Source: WTFY01 sp965214675
GTDB taxonomy: Bacteria; Pseudomonadota; Gammaproteobacteria; UBA4575
Direction: 5' to 3'
Length of the DNA: 64,000 nucleotides
Assembly (NCBI GenBank): GCA_965214675.1
Contig: OZ243969.1
Coordinates: 372,001 to 436,000, forward strand
Position numbers and translations under genes: made by a program. Every line of letters starts with the position of its first letter. Position 1 is the first letter of the stretch. Of this stretch, positions 27,195-36,150 are shown piece by piece. The notes below the pieces were generated by a model. The model did not search any database. It saw only the letters and a list, made by a program, of their open reading frames with translations, and was not told the origin of the DNA.

Positions 27195-27608
27195 ATGTTA
27201 CAACCCAAGCGTACAAAGTTCAGGAAGCAGAGGAAGGGCCGCAATCGTGGGCTGGCCCAGAATGGCAACAAGGTCAGCTTTGGCGAATACGGACTCAAGG
27301 CCGTCACCCGCGGTCGTATCACGGCCCGGCAAATCGAGGCGGCACGGCGGGCGATGACGCGCCACATCAAGCGTGGCGGGAAAATCTGGATACGGATGTT
27401 TCCGGATGTGCCGGTGACGAAAAAACCCCTGGAAGTACGGCAGGGGAAAGGCAAGGGCAATGTCGAGTACTGGGTGGCCAAGGTACAGCCGGGCAAGATG
27501 CTTTATGAAATGGAAGGCGTGGACGAGAAAACCGCCCGTGAGGCCTTCCGTCTGGCGGATGCCAAGTTGCCGATACGGACCTCCTTTGTTACGCGAAGTG
27601 TGATGTAG
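27195..27608 (+). CDS. rplP: 50S ribosomal protein L16
   Basis: A 137-residue protein by the A site and central protuberance. MLQPKRTKFRKQRKGRN and KKPLEVRQGKGKGNVEYWV are family signatures. Standard length; rpmC starts 4 bases after the stop. Confidence 0.97.
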   Translation: MLQPKRTKFRKQRKGRNRGLAQNGNKVSFGEYGLKAVTRGRITARQIEAARRAMTRHIKRGGKIWIRMFPDVPVTKKPLEVRQGKGKGNVEYWVAKVQPGKMLYEMEGVDEKTAREAFRLADAKLPIRTSFVTRSVM

Positions 27609-27612
27609 TCCG

Positions 27613-27831
27613 ATGGCGAAGGAAAAAGAACTCAAGGACAAGACGGTTGAGGAACTCAACAAGGAGTTGCTCGAGCTGCGCAAGGAACAATTCAACCTGC
27701 GTATGCAGATGGGCACGGGCCAGATGACACGTGTGCATCAGTTCAAGGTAAACAGAAGAAGCATTGCGCGGGTAAAGACACTGATGAATGAAAAGTCAAC
27801 ACAGAAGGGTGCAAAGGTTGCAGATGCCTGA
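27613..27831 (+). CDS. rpmC: 50S ribosomal protein L29
   Basis: A 72-residue helical protein at the tunnel exit beside L23. LKDKTVEELNKELLELRKEQ and NLRMQMGTGQ are typical. The C-terminus is about 9 residues longer than in E. coli. Its last 8 bases overlap the rpsQ start (ATGCCTGA). Confidence 0.95.
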   Translation: MAKEKELKDKTVEELNKELLELRKEQFNLRMQMGTGQMTRVHQFKVNRRSIARVKTLMNEKSTQKGAKVADA

Positions 27832-28099
27832 GGAAACCAAAAAGATTCGAACCCTGCAAGGCAGGGTCATTAGCGACCGGATGGACAAGACGGCAGTCGT
27901 GCTTCTTGAGCGCCAGATCAAGCATCCGTTGTATGAAAAATATATTCGCCGCTCGACGAAGCTGCATATACATGATGAGAACAATGAATGCGGCCTTGGG
28001 GACGAAGTCTCGATCCAGGAGTGCCGACCCATTTCAAAAAATAAATCATGGAAGCTGGTCGAAGTGGTCAAGCGCAACGAAGACACGGTAGCAGGATGA
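27824..28099 (+). CDS. rpsQ: 30S ribosomal protein S17
   Basis: A 91-residue primary 16S rRNA-binding protein of the OB fold. TLQGRVISDRMDKTAVVL and HPLYEKYIRRSTKLHIHDE are signature stretches. ATG 27824 is chosen over an in-frame start at 27788 deep within rpmC. Last gene of the S10-type group. Confidence 0.95.
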   Translation: MPEETKKIRTLQGRVISDRMDKTAVVLLERQIKHPLYEKYIRRSTKLHIHDENNECGLGDEVSIQECRPISKNKSWKLVEVVKRNEDTVAG

Positions 28100-28106
28100 G
28101 AACGAC

Positions 28107-28475
28107 ATGATTCAGATGCAATCGACCCTTGGCGTGGCAGACAACAGCGGTGCACGCAAATTGCAGTGCATCAAGGTGCTGGGTGGCTCACAGCGTCGTT
28201 ACGCGGGCATCGGCGACATTGTCAAGGTCAGCGTCAAGGATGCGATCCCGAGAGGCAAGGTGAAGAAGGGTGAAGTCTACAATGCGGTCATCGTGCGAAC
28301 GGCCAAAGGCATCCGGCGTCCTGACGGGTCGACCATCCGCTTCGACGGCAATGCAGCGGTGTTGCTGAACAGCCAGTTGCAGCCGATCGGTACCCGTATC
28401 TTTGGGCCGGTGACACGCGAACTGCGTACCGAACGCTTCATGAAAATAATTTCGCTTGCACCTGAAGTGCTGTAA
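28107..28475 (+). CDS. rplN: 50S ribosomal protein L14
   Basis: A 122-residue protein at the subunit interface forming bridges with 16S rRNA; also the docking site of RsfS in other bacteria. MIQMQSTLGVADNSGARKL is diagnostic. First of the spc-type genes, but only 7 bases after rpsQ, so no separate promoter is apparent. Confidence 0.97.
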   Translation: MIQMQSTLGVADNSGARKLQCIKVLGGSQRRYAGIGDIVKVSVKDAIPRGKVKKGEVYNAVIVRTAKGIRRPDGSTIRFDGNAAVLLNSQLQPIGTRIFGPVTRELRTERFMKIISLAPEVL

Positions 28476-28511
28476 ACCGGGAATCGTGGGACAGGTACAG
28501 GATCAATCGAC

Positions 28512-28826
28512 ATGCTAAGAATACGCAGGGGAGATGACGTGATCGTGGTTGCCGGCAAGGACAAGGGCCGGCGCGGTACCGTGCTCAAGGTGAGTGAAAA
28601 CCACGTGGTCGTGGAAAATATCAACGTCGTTAAAAAGCACCAGAAGCCCAATCCCAATGCCGGGGTATCCGGTGGCATCAACGAACAGGAATCGCCGATT
28701 CATGTCTCGAATGTGATGCTGTTCAATCCGGCGACCAGCAAAGGTGACCGGGTCGGATACCGAACCCTGGAAGACGGCAAAAAGATCCGGTATTTCAAGT
28801 CCAACGGCGAAGTGGTCGATATCTAG
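28512..28826 (+). CDS. rplX: 50S ribosomal protein L24
   Basis: A 104-residue assembly initiator with a KOW motif (GDDVIVVAGKDKGRRGTVL). NVVKKHQKPNPNAGVSGGI continues the family pattern. Start ATG 28512; rplE follows after 8 bases. Confidence 0.96.
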   Translation: MLRIRRGDDVIVVAGKDKGRRGTVLKVSENHVVVENINVVKKHQKPNPNAGVSGGINEQESPIHVSNVMLFNPATSKGDRVGYRTLEDGKKIRYFKSNGEVVDI

Positions 28827-28834
28827 GAACGCAC

Positions 28835-29374
28835 ATGTCAAGGCTCCAGGAATTTTACTTGAATACGGTCAGGTCCCAGTTGATGGAAACGCTGGGCTAC
28901 AAGAACCTCATGCAGGTGCCCCGTATCGAAAAGATCACCCTGAACATCGGTGTGGGTGAGGCAGGGCGTGACAAGAAGACCATCAAGGAAGTCATTGGCG
29001 ATCTTGAGAAGATTGCCGGGCAAAAAGCCGTGGTTACCCGCGCCAGAAAGTCCATTGCCGGCTTCAGTATTCGAGAGGATTTTCCAATTGGCTGCAAGGT
29101 GACACTGCGCAGAACCCGGATGTATGAGTTTCTTGACCGCCTGATCAGCATCGCCATACCGCGCGTGCGGGATTTCCGCGGCTTGAGTCCGAAGGCCTTT
29201 GACGGGCGCGGCAATTACAGCATGGGGGTCACCGAGCAGATTATTTTCCCGGAAATCGACTACGACAAAATCGATGCGATTCGCGGTATGGATATCGCGA
29301 TCACCACGTCGGCAAGAACGGATAATGAGGCGAAGGCGTTACTGGAAGCCTTCAGCTTTCCATTCAAGAAATAG
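28835..29374 (+). CDS. rplE: 50S ribosomal protein L5
   Basis: A 179-residue 5S rRNA-binding protein of the central protuberance. KITLNIGVGEAGRDKK and GRGNYSMGVTEQIIFPEIDY are diagnostic. Same length as E. coli L5. Confidence 0.97.
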   Translation: MSRLQEFYLNTVRSQLMETLGYKNLMQVPRIEKITLNIGVGEAGRDKKTIKEVIGDLEKIAGQKAVVTRARKSIAGFSIREDFPIGCKVTLRRTRMYEFLDRLISIAIPRVRDFRGLSPKAFDGRGNYSMGVTEQIIFPEIDYDKIDAIRGMDIAITTSARTDNEAKALLEAFSFPFKK

Positions 29375-29388
29375 AGAGTATAGAGCCC

Positions 29389-29694
29389 ATGGCAAAATTA
29401 TCGATGCTTGAGAGAGAGAAGAAACGCAACAAGACTGTACGCCGTTGCGCAGAAAAGCGTGCCCGGCTCAAGGCCACCATAAAGAGCCCGACGACCAGTT
29501 ACGACGAAAAACAGGATGCCATGCTGCAGTTGCAGAAATTACCCCGCGATGCCAGCCCGGTGCGCTTGCGCAACCGGTGCAGCCTGACCGGAAGACCGAA
29601 GGGCTATTACCGGAAGTTCGGGTTGGGCCGCAACAAGCTGCGTGAGGCCGCCATGCGGGGCGATGTTCCCGGCCTGGTGAAGGCCAGCTGGTAA
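29389..29694 (+). CDS. rpsN: 30S ribosomal protein S14 (zinc-free type)
   Basis: A 101-residue 30S head protein. RLRNRCSLTGRPKGYYRKF marks it. Only one Cys is in that region, so this is the long form without a zinc ribbon, and zinc limitation should not affect it. Confidence 0.96.
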   Translation: MAKLSMLEREKKRNKTVRRCAEKRARLKATIKSPTTSYDEKQDAMLQLQKLPRDASPVRLRNRCSLTGRPKGYYRKFGLGRNKLREAAMRGDVPGLVKASW

Positions 29695-29728
29695 TTGAGT
29701 GCGCTGAACAAACGGAGACTGGAAAGCC

Positions 29729-30124
29729 ATGAGTATGAATGATCCGATATCCGATATGCTCACGCGTATCCGCAATGGCCAGGGCGCCCGGCAGGTCACT
29801 GTCACGATGCCTTCTTCAAAGCTGAAAGAGGCGATTGCGGAAGTTTTCAAGAAAGAAGGATTTATTGAAGACTTTTCTGTGGAGAAAAAAGAAGCCAAGG
29901 CCGAACTCACGATACATCTTAAATACTATATGGGTGAGCCGGTAATTACCCGGCTCCACCGTGTCAGCCGCCCGGGTCTGCGCCGCTACAAGAGTGCCGA
30001 GAACCTGCCCAGGGTCATTGGTGGCATGGGTGTGGCCGTGATTTCCACCTCGAAAGGTGTGATGACCGATCGGGCTGCGCGCGCGATGGGGCATGGCGGT
30101 GAAGTGCTGTGCACAATTGAATAG
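29729..30124 (+). CDS. rpsH: 30S ribosomal protein S8
   Basis: A 131-residue primary 16S rRNA binder and, in E. coli, repressor of the spc operon. MSMNDPISDMLTRIRNGQ at ATG 29729 matches the E. coli start; ATG 29735 is a close alternative. The C-terminal STSKGVMTDRAARAMGHGGE is typical. Confidence 0.97.
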   Translation: MSMNDPISDMLTRIRNGQGARQVTVTMPSSKLKEAIAEVFKKEGFIEDFSVEKKEAKAELTIHLKYYMGEPVITRLHRVSRPGLRRYKSAENLPRVIGGMGVAVISTSKGVMTDRAARAMGHGGEVLCTIE

Positions 30125-30146
30125 AAACCAACGGATCTGAATACTG

Positions 30147-30674
30147 ATGTCGCGTATTGCAAAACAGCCTGTTGAAATACCGCAGGGCGTGGATGTGAAG
30201 CTGCAAGGCGCACACATTGCCGTGAAGGGTCCGGTCGGCGAAATGTCGATGGATATCCACAGCGACGTCAATGTTGAGCAAAAAGACAACCAGATCAACG
30301 TGGTGCTGAACGAAGGCGGGGAAAGCGCCATGGCAGGCACCATGCGGGCACTGATCAATAACCTGGTGACCGGGGTCAGCAAGGGATTTGAACGCAAGCT
30401 TGAGTTGGTCGGTGTGGGGTATCGTGCCCAGTCCAAGGGCAAGGTGCTGACACTTGCACTAGGCTTCTCCCATCCAGTGAATTATCCCGTGCCGGAAGGC
30501 ATTAAAATCGAAACTCCCAGTCAGACTGAAGTCGTCATCCGCGGTACGGACAAGCAGAAAGTGGGGCAGGTGGCCGCAGAAATACGTGCCTACCGTAAAC
30601 CGGAACCGTACAAGGGCAAGGGAATCAAGTACTCCGATGAGCGCGTCGTCCGTAAAGAGGCGAAGAAGAAATAG
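30147..30674 (+). CDS. rplF: 50S ribosomal protein L6
   Basis: A 175-residue protein near the sarcin-ricin loop and stalk base. Two similar alpha/beta modules are seen, with GVSKGFERKLELVGVGYRAQ and YKGKGIKYSDERVVRKEAKK. Standard length; rplR begins 12 bases after the stop. Confidence 0.97.
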   Translation: MSRIAKQPVEIPQGVDVKLQGAHIAVKGPVGEMSMDIHSDVNVEQKDNQINVVLNEGGESAMAGTMRALINNLVTGVSKGFERKLELVGVGYRAQSKGKVLTLALGFSHPVNYPVPEGIKIETPSQTEVVIRGTDKQKVGQVAAEIRAYRKPEPYKGKGIKYSDERVVRKEAKKK

Positions 30675-30686
30675 GCAGTGATAGAG

Positions 30687-31040
30687 ATGGGAAACAAAGC
30701 TTCAAGAATGCGCAGGGCGCGCAAGACACGCGGCAAGATTGCCGAGGTCAAGGCCCATCGACTGTGCGTGCACCGGACACTCCAGCATACCTATGCGCAG
30801 GTCATCGCGCCGGACTCCGAATCCACCATTGTGAGTGCTTCGTCTCTGGAGAGTGAAGTGCGCAAGGCCGTGAAGAATACCGGGAATGTGGAAGCCGCCA
30901 AAGTAGTCGGCGAGACGATTGCCAAGCGCGCCCAGGAAAAAGGCGTGGTGGATGTGGCTTTTGACCGTTCAGGGTTTAAATATCATGGCCGTATCAAAGC
31001 CCTGGCAGAGGCTGCACGTGAAGCAGGATTGAAATTTTAA
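30687..31040 (+). CDS. rplR: 50S ribosomal protein L18
   Basis: A 117-residue 5S rRNA-binding protein. FDRSGFKYHGRIKALAEAAR near the end is diagnostic. ATG 30687, giving MGNKASRMRRARKTRGK, is preferred to a GTG at 30678 because it gives the E. coli length. Confidence 0.96.
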   Translation: MGNKASRMRRARKTRGKIAEVKAHRLCVHRTLQHTYAQVIAPDSESTIVSASSLESEVRKAVKNTGNVEAAKVVGETIAKRAQEKGVVDVAFDRSGFKYHGRIKALAEAAREAGLKF

Positions 31041-31061
31041 ATACAAGGTACGCAAATTCAG

Positions 31062-31568
31062 ATGGCAGCAAAAGAACCCGCTAGAATTCCTGACGGTCTT
31101 GAAGAAAGACTGATTACCGTCAACCGGGTGGCCAAGGTGGTCAAAGGTGGACGTCAGTTTGGATTTACCGCATTGACTGTGGTTGGAGACGGCAACGGCA
31201 AGGTCGGCATCGGCTACGGCAAGGCCCGTGAAGTGCCTTTGGCGATCCGCAAGGCGATGGAGAAAGCACGCAAGGATATGAAGTATGTTCCGCTCAAGGA
31301 TGGCACATTGCACTACCCGGTCATCGGGCGTCATGGGGCTGCGAAGGTCTTCATGCAGCCAGCTTCCGTGGGTACGAGTATCATCGCAGGAGGTGCCATG
31401 CGCGCGGTATTTGAGGTCGTCGGCATCAAGAACATCCTGTCGAAATGCATCGGTTCCAAAAATCCGATCAACGTGGTGCAGGCGACGGTCAACGCACTGA
31501 GCAGTATGCGGGACCCGGAGTACATTGCGGCCAAACGTGGCCTGACTGTCGAAGAGATTCTGTCGTAA
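31062..31568 (+). CDS. rpsE: 30S ribosomal protein S5
   Basis: A 168-residue protein at the mRNA entry site, affecting accuracy. VNRVAKVVKGGRQFGFTAL and GYGKAREVPLAIRKAMEKAR are typical; the loop that changes in spectinomycin resistance (VVKGGRQF) is of the normal form. Confidence 0.97.
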   Translation: MAAKEPARIPDGLEERLITVNRVAKVVKGGRQFGFTALTVVGDGNGKVGIGYGKAREVPLAIRKAMEKARKDMKYVPLKDGTLHYPVIGRHGAAKVFMQPASVGTSIIAGGAMRAVFEVVGIKNILSKCIGSKNPINVVQATVNALSSMRDPEYIAAKRGLTVEEILS

Positions 31569-31588
31569 TCATTAGCGAGTCCTGATTC

Positions 31589-31771
31589 ATGAGCCAGCAG
31601 TTGAAAGTTACCCTGATCAAAAGCCTGAGTGGCCGGCTGGCGAGCCACAAGGCGTGCGCACGCGGCCTTGGAATCCGGCGGATACACAACCCGGTAACGG
31701 TGGCGGACACTCCGGAGAACCGCGGCATGATCCGCAAAATTGACTACATGCTCAAAGTGGAAGAAGCCTGA
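31589..31771 (+). CDS. rpmD: 50S ribosomal protein L30
   Basis: A 60-residue protein. KVTLIKSLSGRLASHKACAR and GLGIRRIHNPVTVADTPENR are diagnostic. Its TGA stop overlaps the rplO ATG (TGATG), suggesting translational coupling. Confidence 0.96.
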   Translation: MSQQLKVTLIKSLSGRLASHKACARGLGIRRIHNPVTVADTPENRGMIRKIDYMLKVEEA

Positions 31772-32217
31772 TGGCCGGAAACATGAAACTGAATAACCTG
31801 AAGCCTGCACAAGGCAGCCGCATTGCTCGCAAGCGGGTCGGGCGGGGAATCGGCTCCGGTAACGGGAAGACCTGTGGCCGTGGTCACAAGGGCCAGCATT
31901 CGCGCTCGGGCGGCTACCACAAGGTCGGCTTCGAAGGCGGCCAGATGCCGCTGCAACGGCGCTTGCCAAAAGTCGGCTTTAGTTCGCGTAAATCAGCTGA
32001 AAGCGCTGTGCTGCGCCTGCACGAGCTGGGATCGATGGGCGAGGGCGACGTGGACATTGATGCCCTGAAAGCGGCGGGACTGGTGCCTGCATCTACCAAG
32101 CGCGTCAAGGTCATCCTGTCAGGAAAAATTGAATCCGCGGTGAAGACCAGGGGCCTGCAGTTTACTCCGGGTGCGAGGAAAGCTGTTGAAGCCGCGGGCG
32201 GGAGCATTCAGGACTGA
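31771..32217 (+). CDS. rplO: 50S ribosomal protein L15
   Basis: A 148-residue late assembly protein. MKLNNLKPAQGSR and GRGIGSGNGKTCGRGHKGQ are diagnostic. The start at 31771 overlaps the rpmD stop; ATG 31783 would match the E. coli N-terminus better and remains possible. Its own TGA overlaps the secY ATG. Confidence 0.95.
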   Translation: MAGNMKLNNLKPAQGSRIARKRVGRGIGSGNGKTCGRGHKGQHSRSGGYHKVGFEGGQMPLQRRLPKVGFSSRKSAESAVLRLHELGSMGEGDVDIDALKAAGLVPASTKRVKVILSGKIESAVKTRGLQFTPGARKAVEAAGGSIQD

Positions 32218-33560
32218 TGGCTCGCTCGGGTGCAAATGCCGTGGGCTCGCTTGCCGGGCTGGGCCAGGTCAGCGAACTTCGCAAACGACTGGTGTTTGTG
32301 CTGGTTGCCCTTGTGGTGTACCGCATCGGCACCTTTATTCCGGTCCCGGGGATAGACCCGGGCGCGATGGCCCGATTTTTCGAGCAGCAGAGCAGCACCA
32401 TACTGGGCATGTTCAACATGTTTTCCGGAGGTGCACTTGAGCGCCTCAGCATTTTTGCGCTGGGCATCATGCCGTATATCTCCGCATCCATCATCATGCA
32501 GTTGATGAGTGCCGTGGTGCCGTCATTGAAAGAACTTAAAAAGGAAGGTGAGTCAGGGCGGCGCAAAATCACGCAATACACGCGTTACGGAACCGTATTC
32601 CTGGCCACGTTCCAGGCCATCGGCGTATCGATTGCCCTGCAGAACCAGCAGGTCGCGCTGAGTCCGGGAATCGGATTCGTCTTTACGGTAACGATAAGCC
32701 TGGTGACCGGAACGATGTTCCTGATGTGGCTGGGTGAGCAGATCACGGAAAGAGGCATAGGGAATGGCATCTCGATCATTATCTTTGCCGGCATTGTGGC
32801 AGGCCTTCCGGCTGCGATCGGCGGCACATTGGACCTGGTGTCCCAGGGTGCGCTCGGTGAAGGCTTTGCACTGTTCCTCTTCATCATGGCAATTGCGGTG
32901 ACGGCATTCGTGATTTTTGCAGAACGTGCGCAGCGGCGAATTACGGTGAACTATGCACGCCGCCAGCAGGGCAGGAAAATGTTCGCAGCACAATCCAGCC
33001 ATCTGCCGCTCAAGCTCAACATGTCCGGTGTCATTCCACCAATTTTTGCTTCCAGCATCATCCTGTTCCCTGCCACCCTGTTGCAGTGGTCCAGCAGTTC
33101 GGAGGGAAGTTTTTCCTGGCTCACGAACATGGCCAACGCGATTTCGCCCGGACAACCCCTGTATGTCATGCTGTATGCGCTTGCCATCGTGTTCTTCTGC
33201 TTTTTCTATACGGCAATCGTTTTTGACTCACGGGAGACGGCAGACAACCTGAAGCGGTCCGGAGCCTTTATCCCCGGCATCCGCCCGGGAGAACAAACCG
33301 CGCGCTACGTCGATGGCGTGCTGACACGACTGACAGCGGTGGGTGCGATCTACATTACCCTGGTCTGCCTGCTGCCTGAATTCCTGATCCTCAAATACAG
33401 CGTGCCGTTTTACTTTGGTGGAACGTCCCTGTTGATCATTGTCGTCGTGGTGATGGATTTTATGGCCCAGGTGCAGGCCCATTTGATGTCGCACCAGTAT
33501 GAAGGGCTGATGAAGAAAGCGAACCTGAAGGGATATGGACGTGCAGGGAGTCTGCGCTAG
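32217..33560 (+). CDS. secY: preprotein translocase subunit SecY
   Basis: A 447-residue channel protein of the SecYEG translocon in the inner membrane. About ten hydrophobic segments are seen from FVLVALVVYRIGTFIPVPGI onward, with the plug region MFNMFSGGALERLSIFALG and the cytoplasmic loop GIRPGEQTARYVDGVLTRLT. It starts at a TGATG overlap with rplO. SecE is encoded at 6.8 kb in the same window. Confidence 0.98.
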   Translation: MARSGANAVGSLAGLGQVSELRKRLVFVLVALVVYRIGTFIPVPGIDPGAMARFFEQQSSTILGMFNMFSGGALERLSIFALGIMPYISASIIMQLMSAVVPSLKELKKEGESGRRKITQYTRYGTVFLATFQAIGVSIALQNQQVALSPGIGFVFTVTISLVTGTMFLMWLGEQITERGIGNGISIIIFAGIVAGLPAAIGGTLDLVSQGALGEGFALFLFIMAIAVTAFVIFAERAQRRITVNYARRQQGRKMFAAQSSHLPLKLNMSGVIPPIFASSIILFPATLLQWSSSSEGSFSWLTNMANAISPGQPLYVMLYALAIVFFCFFYTAIVFDSRETADNLKRSGAFIPGIRPGEQTARYVDGVLTRLTAVGAIYITLVCLLPEFLILKYSVPFYFGGTSLLIIVVVVMDFMAQVQAHLMSHQYEGLMKKANLKGYGRAGSLR

Positions 33561-33577
33561 ATCAAGGTGAGAGAACG

Positions 33578-33691
33578 ATGAAAGTACGAGCCTCTGTAAA
33601 GAAGATATGCAGGAACTGCAGGATCGTGCGCCGTAATGGCGTGGTGCGCGTGATCTGCAAGGATCCAAGACACAAGCAGCGACAGGGCTGA
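33578..33691 (+). CDS. rpmJ: 50S ribosomal protein L36 (zinc-binding type)
   Basis: A 37-residue protein starting MKVRASVKKICRNCR. Cys11, Cys14, Cys27 and His32 are the zinc-ribbon ligands, so this is the zinc-containing form. It lies 17 bases after secY and 21 before rpsM, the usual place. ATG 33578 has a GGTGAGAGAA ribosome binding site. Confidence 0.96.
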   Translation: MKVRASVKKICRNCRIVRRNGVVRVICKDPRHKQRQG

Positions 33692-33712
33692 GAAAGTTTG
33701 AGGAAACAGTAA

Positions 33713-34069
33713 ATGGCACGAATTTCCGGAATCAACGTACCTGTGCACAAGCACGCAGAGATTGCCTTGACGGCCATCTACGGCATCGGGCGTTCCAGGT
33801 CACGAAAGATCTGTGCGGCCGCAGGCATCAAGGCAAGCACGAAAATCAAGGATTTGAGCGAGGATGAAGTCGGTCGCCTGCGTACGGAAGTAGGCAAATT
33901 CCGTGTGGAAGGTGACCTGCGCCGGGAAGTGACCGTAAATATTAAACGACTGATGGACCTTGGTACCTATCGCGGGATCAGGCATCGTCGCGGGTTGCCG
34001 TTGCACGGCCAGCGCACCCGTACGAATGCCCGCACGCGAAAGGGTCCGAGGCGTCCCGTAAAGAGATAA
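33713..34069 (+). CDS. rpsM: 30S ribosomal protein S13
   Basis: A 118-residue 30S head protein contacting tRNA and L5. ARISGINVPVHKHAEIALT and the basic tail GQRTRTNARTRKGPRRPVKR are typical. First of the alpha-type genes; the ribosome binding site GAGGAAAC lies before ATG 33713. Confidence 0.97.
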   Translation: MARISGINVPVHKHAEIALTAIYGIGRSRSRKICAAAGIKASTKIKDLSEDEVGRLRTEVGKFRVEGDLRREVTVNIKRLMDLGTYRGIRHRRGLPLHGQRTRTNARTRKGPRRPVKR

Positions 34070-34090
34070 CCAGCAGGTAGCGGACAAACT

Positions 34091-34480
34091 ATGGCAAAAA
34101 CACCGACACGTACCCGAAAGAAGGTCAAGCGCACCGTAACGGACGGAGTGGCGCATATACATGCCTCCTTTAACAATACGATCGTGACAATCACGGACCG
34201 CCAGGGCAATGCACTGGCCTGGGCCACCTCGGGAGGCTCGGGATTCCGTGGCTCACGGAAAAGCACTCCCTTTGCTGCCCAGACCGCAGCCCAGCGCGCC
34301 GGTCAGAATGCACAGGAATACGGACTCAAGTACCTGGAAATCAGGATCAAGGGACCAGGGCCTGGGCGTGAATCGGCAGTGCGGGCACTGAACGCCATGG
34401 GGTACAAGATCACCAACATCAATGACGTGACCCCCATTCCGCACAATGGCTGTCGTCCACCAAAACGTCGTCGTGTATAG
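34091..34480 (+). CDS. rpsK: 30S ribosomal protein S11
   Basis: A 129-residue platform protein near the E-site mRNA. HIHASFNNTIVTITDRQGN and the C-terminal PHNGCRPPKRRRV are diagnostic. It is 21 bases after rpsM and 12 before rpsD. Confidence 0.97.
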   Translation: MAKTPTRTRKKVKRTVTDGVAHIHASFNNTIVTITDRQGNALAWATSGGSGFRGSRKSTPFAAQTAAQRAGQNAQEYGLKYLEIRIKGPGPGRESAVRALNAMGYKITNINDVTPIPHNGCRPPKRRRV

Positions 34481-34492
34481 GGTGAGGTAGTT

Positions 34493-35113
34493 ATGGCACG
34501 TTACTTAGGACCCAAGTGTAAGATCAGCCGGCGTGAAGGCACGGACCTCATGCTGAAGAGCCGTGCGAGGCCGCTGGACTCAAAATGCAAAATTGACAAG
34601 CTTCCCGGTCAGCATGGCGACAAGCGGGGGCGGATGTCCAATTACGGCATGCAATTGCGCGAGAAACAGAAACTGCGTCGCATCTACGGGGTGCTCGAAC
34701 GCCAGTTCAGGAACTACTACAAGAAGGCATCGCGCATCAAAGGCTCCACAGGTGAAAATCTGCTGCAGATTCTCGAGTGCAGGCTCGACAATGTCGTTTA
34801 CCGGATGGGCTTTGGGGTTACCCGATCAGAGTGCAGGCAACTGGTGAGCCACAAGGCCATCGAAGTGAACGGCGTGACGGTGAGCATCCCTTCCTACCAT
34901 GTGTCTCCGGAGGATGTCATTACAGTGCGTGAGAAATCCAGGAAACAACTGCGCATCCAGGAGGCATTGAATGCCGCGGAGCAAATCGGCATGCCTGACT
35001 GGGTGGACGTGGATATCAAGAAGATGCAGGGCAAGTTCAAATCGATTCCGGAACGTGATGAATTACCGCCGGATATCAACGAGTCTCTCGTGGTTGAGCT
35101 GTATTCCAAGTAA
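34493..35113 (+). CDS. rpsD: 30S ribosomal protein S4
   Basis: A 206-residue assembly initiator; in E. coli it represses the alpha operon. The zinc-free N-terminus (ARYLGPKCKISRREGTDL) precedes the S4 RNA-binding domain with LECRLDNVVYRMGFGVTRSE and RQLVSHKAIEVNGVTV. Same length as E. coli S4. Confidence 0.97.
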   Translation: MARYLGPKCKISRREGTDLMLKSRARPLDSKCKIDKLPGQHGDKRGRMSNYGMQLREKQKLRRIYGVLERQFRNYYKKASRIKGSTGENLLQILECRLDNVVYRMGFGVTRSECRQLVSHKAIEVNGVTVSIPSYHVSPEDVITVREKSRKQLRIQEALNAAEQIGMPDWVDVDIKKMQGKFKSIPERDELPPDINESLVVELYSK

Positions 35114-35139
35114 TGAGTAATTAAGGGGTTAGGATAAAA

Positions 35140-36129
35140 ATGGGTGCAAATGAGTTGCTGAAGCCAAGAGTGGTTGATGTTCATCTGGTCGATGAGTGTC
35201 ATGCCAAAGTCGTGCTCGAGCCACTGGACAGGGGTTTTGGGCATACGCTTGGCAATGCGTTAAGACGGATTTTACTATCGTCCATACCGGGTTGTGCGGT
35301 CGTTGAGGTTCAGATCGACGGAGTGCTGCACGAGTACACGGCCATCGAGGGAGTACAGGAAGATGTGGTCGACATCCTGCTGAACCTGAAAGGCATTGCG
35401 GTCGTAATGCACGAGAGGAACGAGGCGACCCTGACCCTGAACAAGAAAGGTCCGGGAGTAGCTACCGCAGGAGACATCGAGGTGGATCATGATGTAGAGA
35501 TCATGAACAAGGACCACGTCATCGCTCACCTCACCGAGCGTGGTTCACTGTCAATGACATTGAAGGTGGCCAAGGGCCGCGGCTATCAGCCGGCCACACA
35601 ACGACGCAATGATGAGGAGCGTGCCATCGGTTCGTTGTTGCTGGATGCCAGTTTCAGTCCAGTGCGCCGAGTTGCCTACTCCGTGGAAAGTGCACGTGTG
35701 GAACAACGCACGGACCTGGACAAGCTGATTTTTGACCTCGAGACGAACGGTACGGTCAATCCCGAGGAGACCATCCGCAAGGCCGCGGGTGTCCTGCAAC
35801 AGCAGCTGTCCGTATTTGTGGACCTGCAAGGCGACGAGCAGGTCGAGCCCGATGTCAGTGAGCCCGAGATTGACCCCATCCTGGTGCGCCCCGTGGACGA
35901 CCTGGAACTGACCGTGCGATCAGCCAACTGCCTGAAAGCAGAGAAAATCTATTATATTGGCGACCTGATTCAGCGCACGGAAGTGGAGTTGCTGAAAACC
36001 CCCAACCTGGGCAAGAAATCCTTGACGGAAATCAAGGATGTACTGGGTACGCATGGCCTGTCGCTGGGGATGCGACTGGAAAACTGGCCACCTGCCAATT
36101 TGCGCGAAGACCGCAAGGTACTGGTCTGA
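35140..36129 (+). CDS. rpoA: RNA polymerase subunit alpha
   Basis: A 329-residue subunit whose dimer starts polymerase assembly. The N-terminal domain (LEPLDRGFGHTLGNALRRIL) covers ~1-230. After an acidic linker, the C-terminal domain (~250-325, LTVRSANCLKAEKIYYIGDL, then PNLGKKSLTEIKDVL) binds UP elements and activators. Standard length and position between rpsD and rplQ. Confidence 0.98.
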   Translation: MGANELLKPRVVDVHLVDECHAKVVLEPLDRGFGHTLGNALRRILLSSIPGCAVVEVQIDGVLHEYTAIEGVQEDVVDILLNLKGIAVVMHERNEATLTLNKKGPGVATAGDIEVDHDVEIMNKDHVIAHLTERGSLSMTLKVAKGRGYQPATQRRNDEERAIGSLLLDASFSPVRRVAYSVESARVEQRTDLDKLIFDLETNGTVNPEETIRKAAGVLQQQLSVFVDLQGDEQVEPDVSEPEIDPILVRPVDDLELTVRSANCLKAEKIYYIGDLIQRTEVELLKTPNLGKKSLTEIKDVLGTHGLSLGMRLENWPPANLREDRKVLV

Positions 36130-36150
36130 ACGAATTTACCGGGAAGCAGT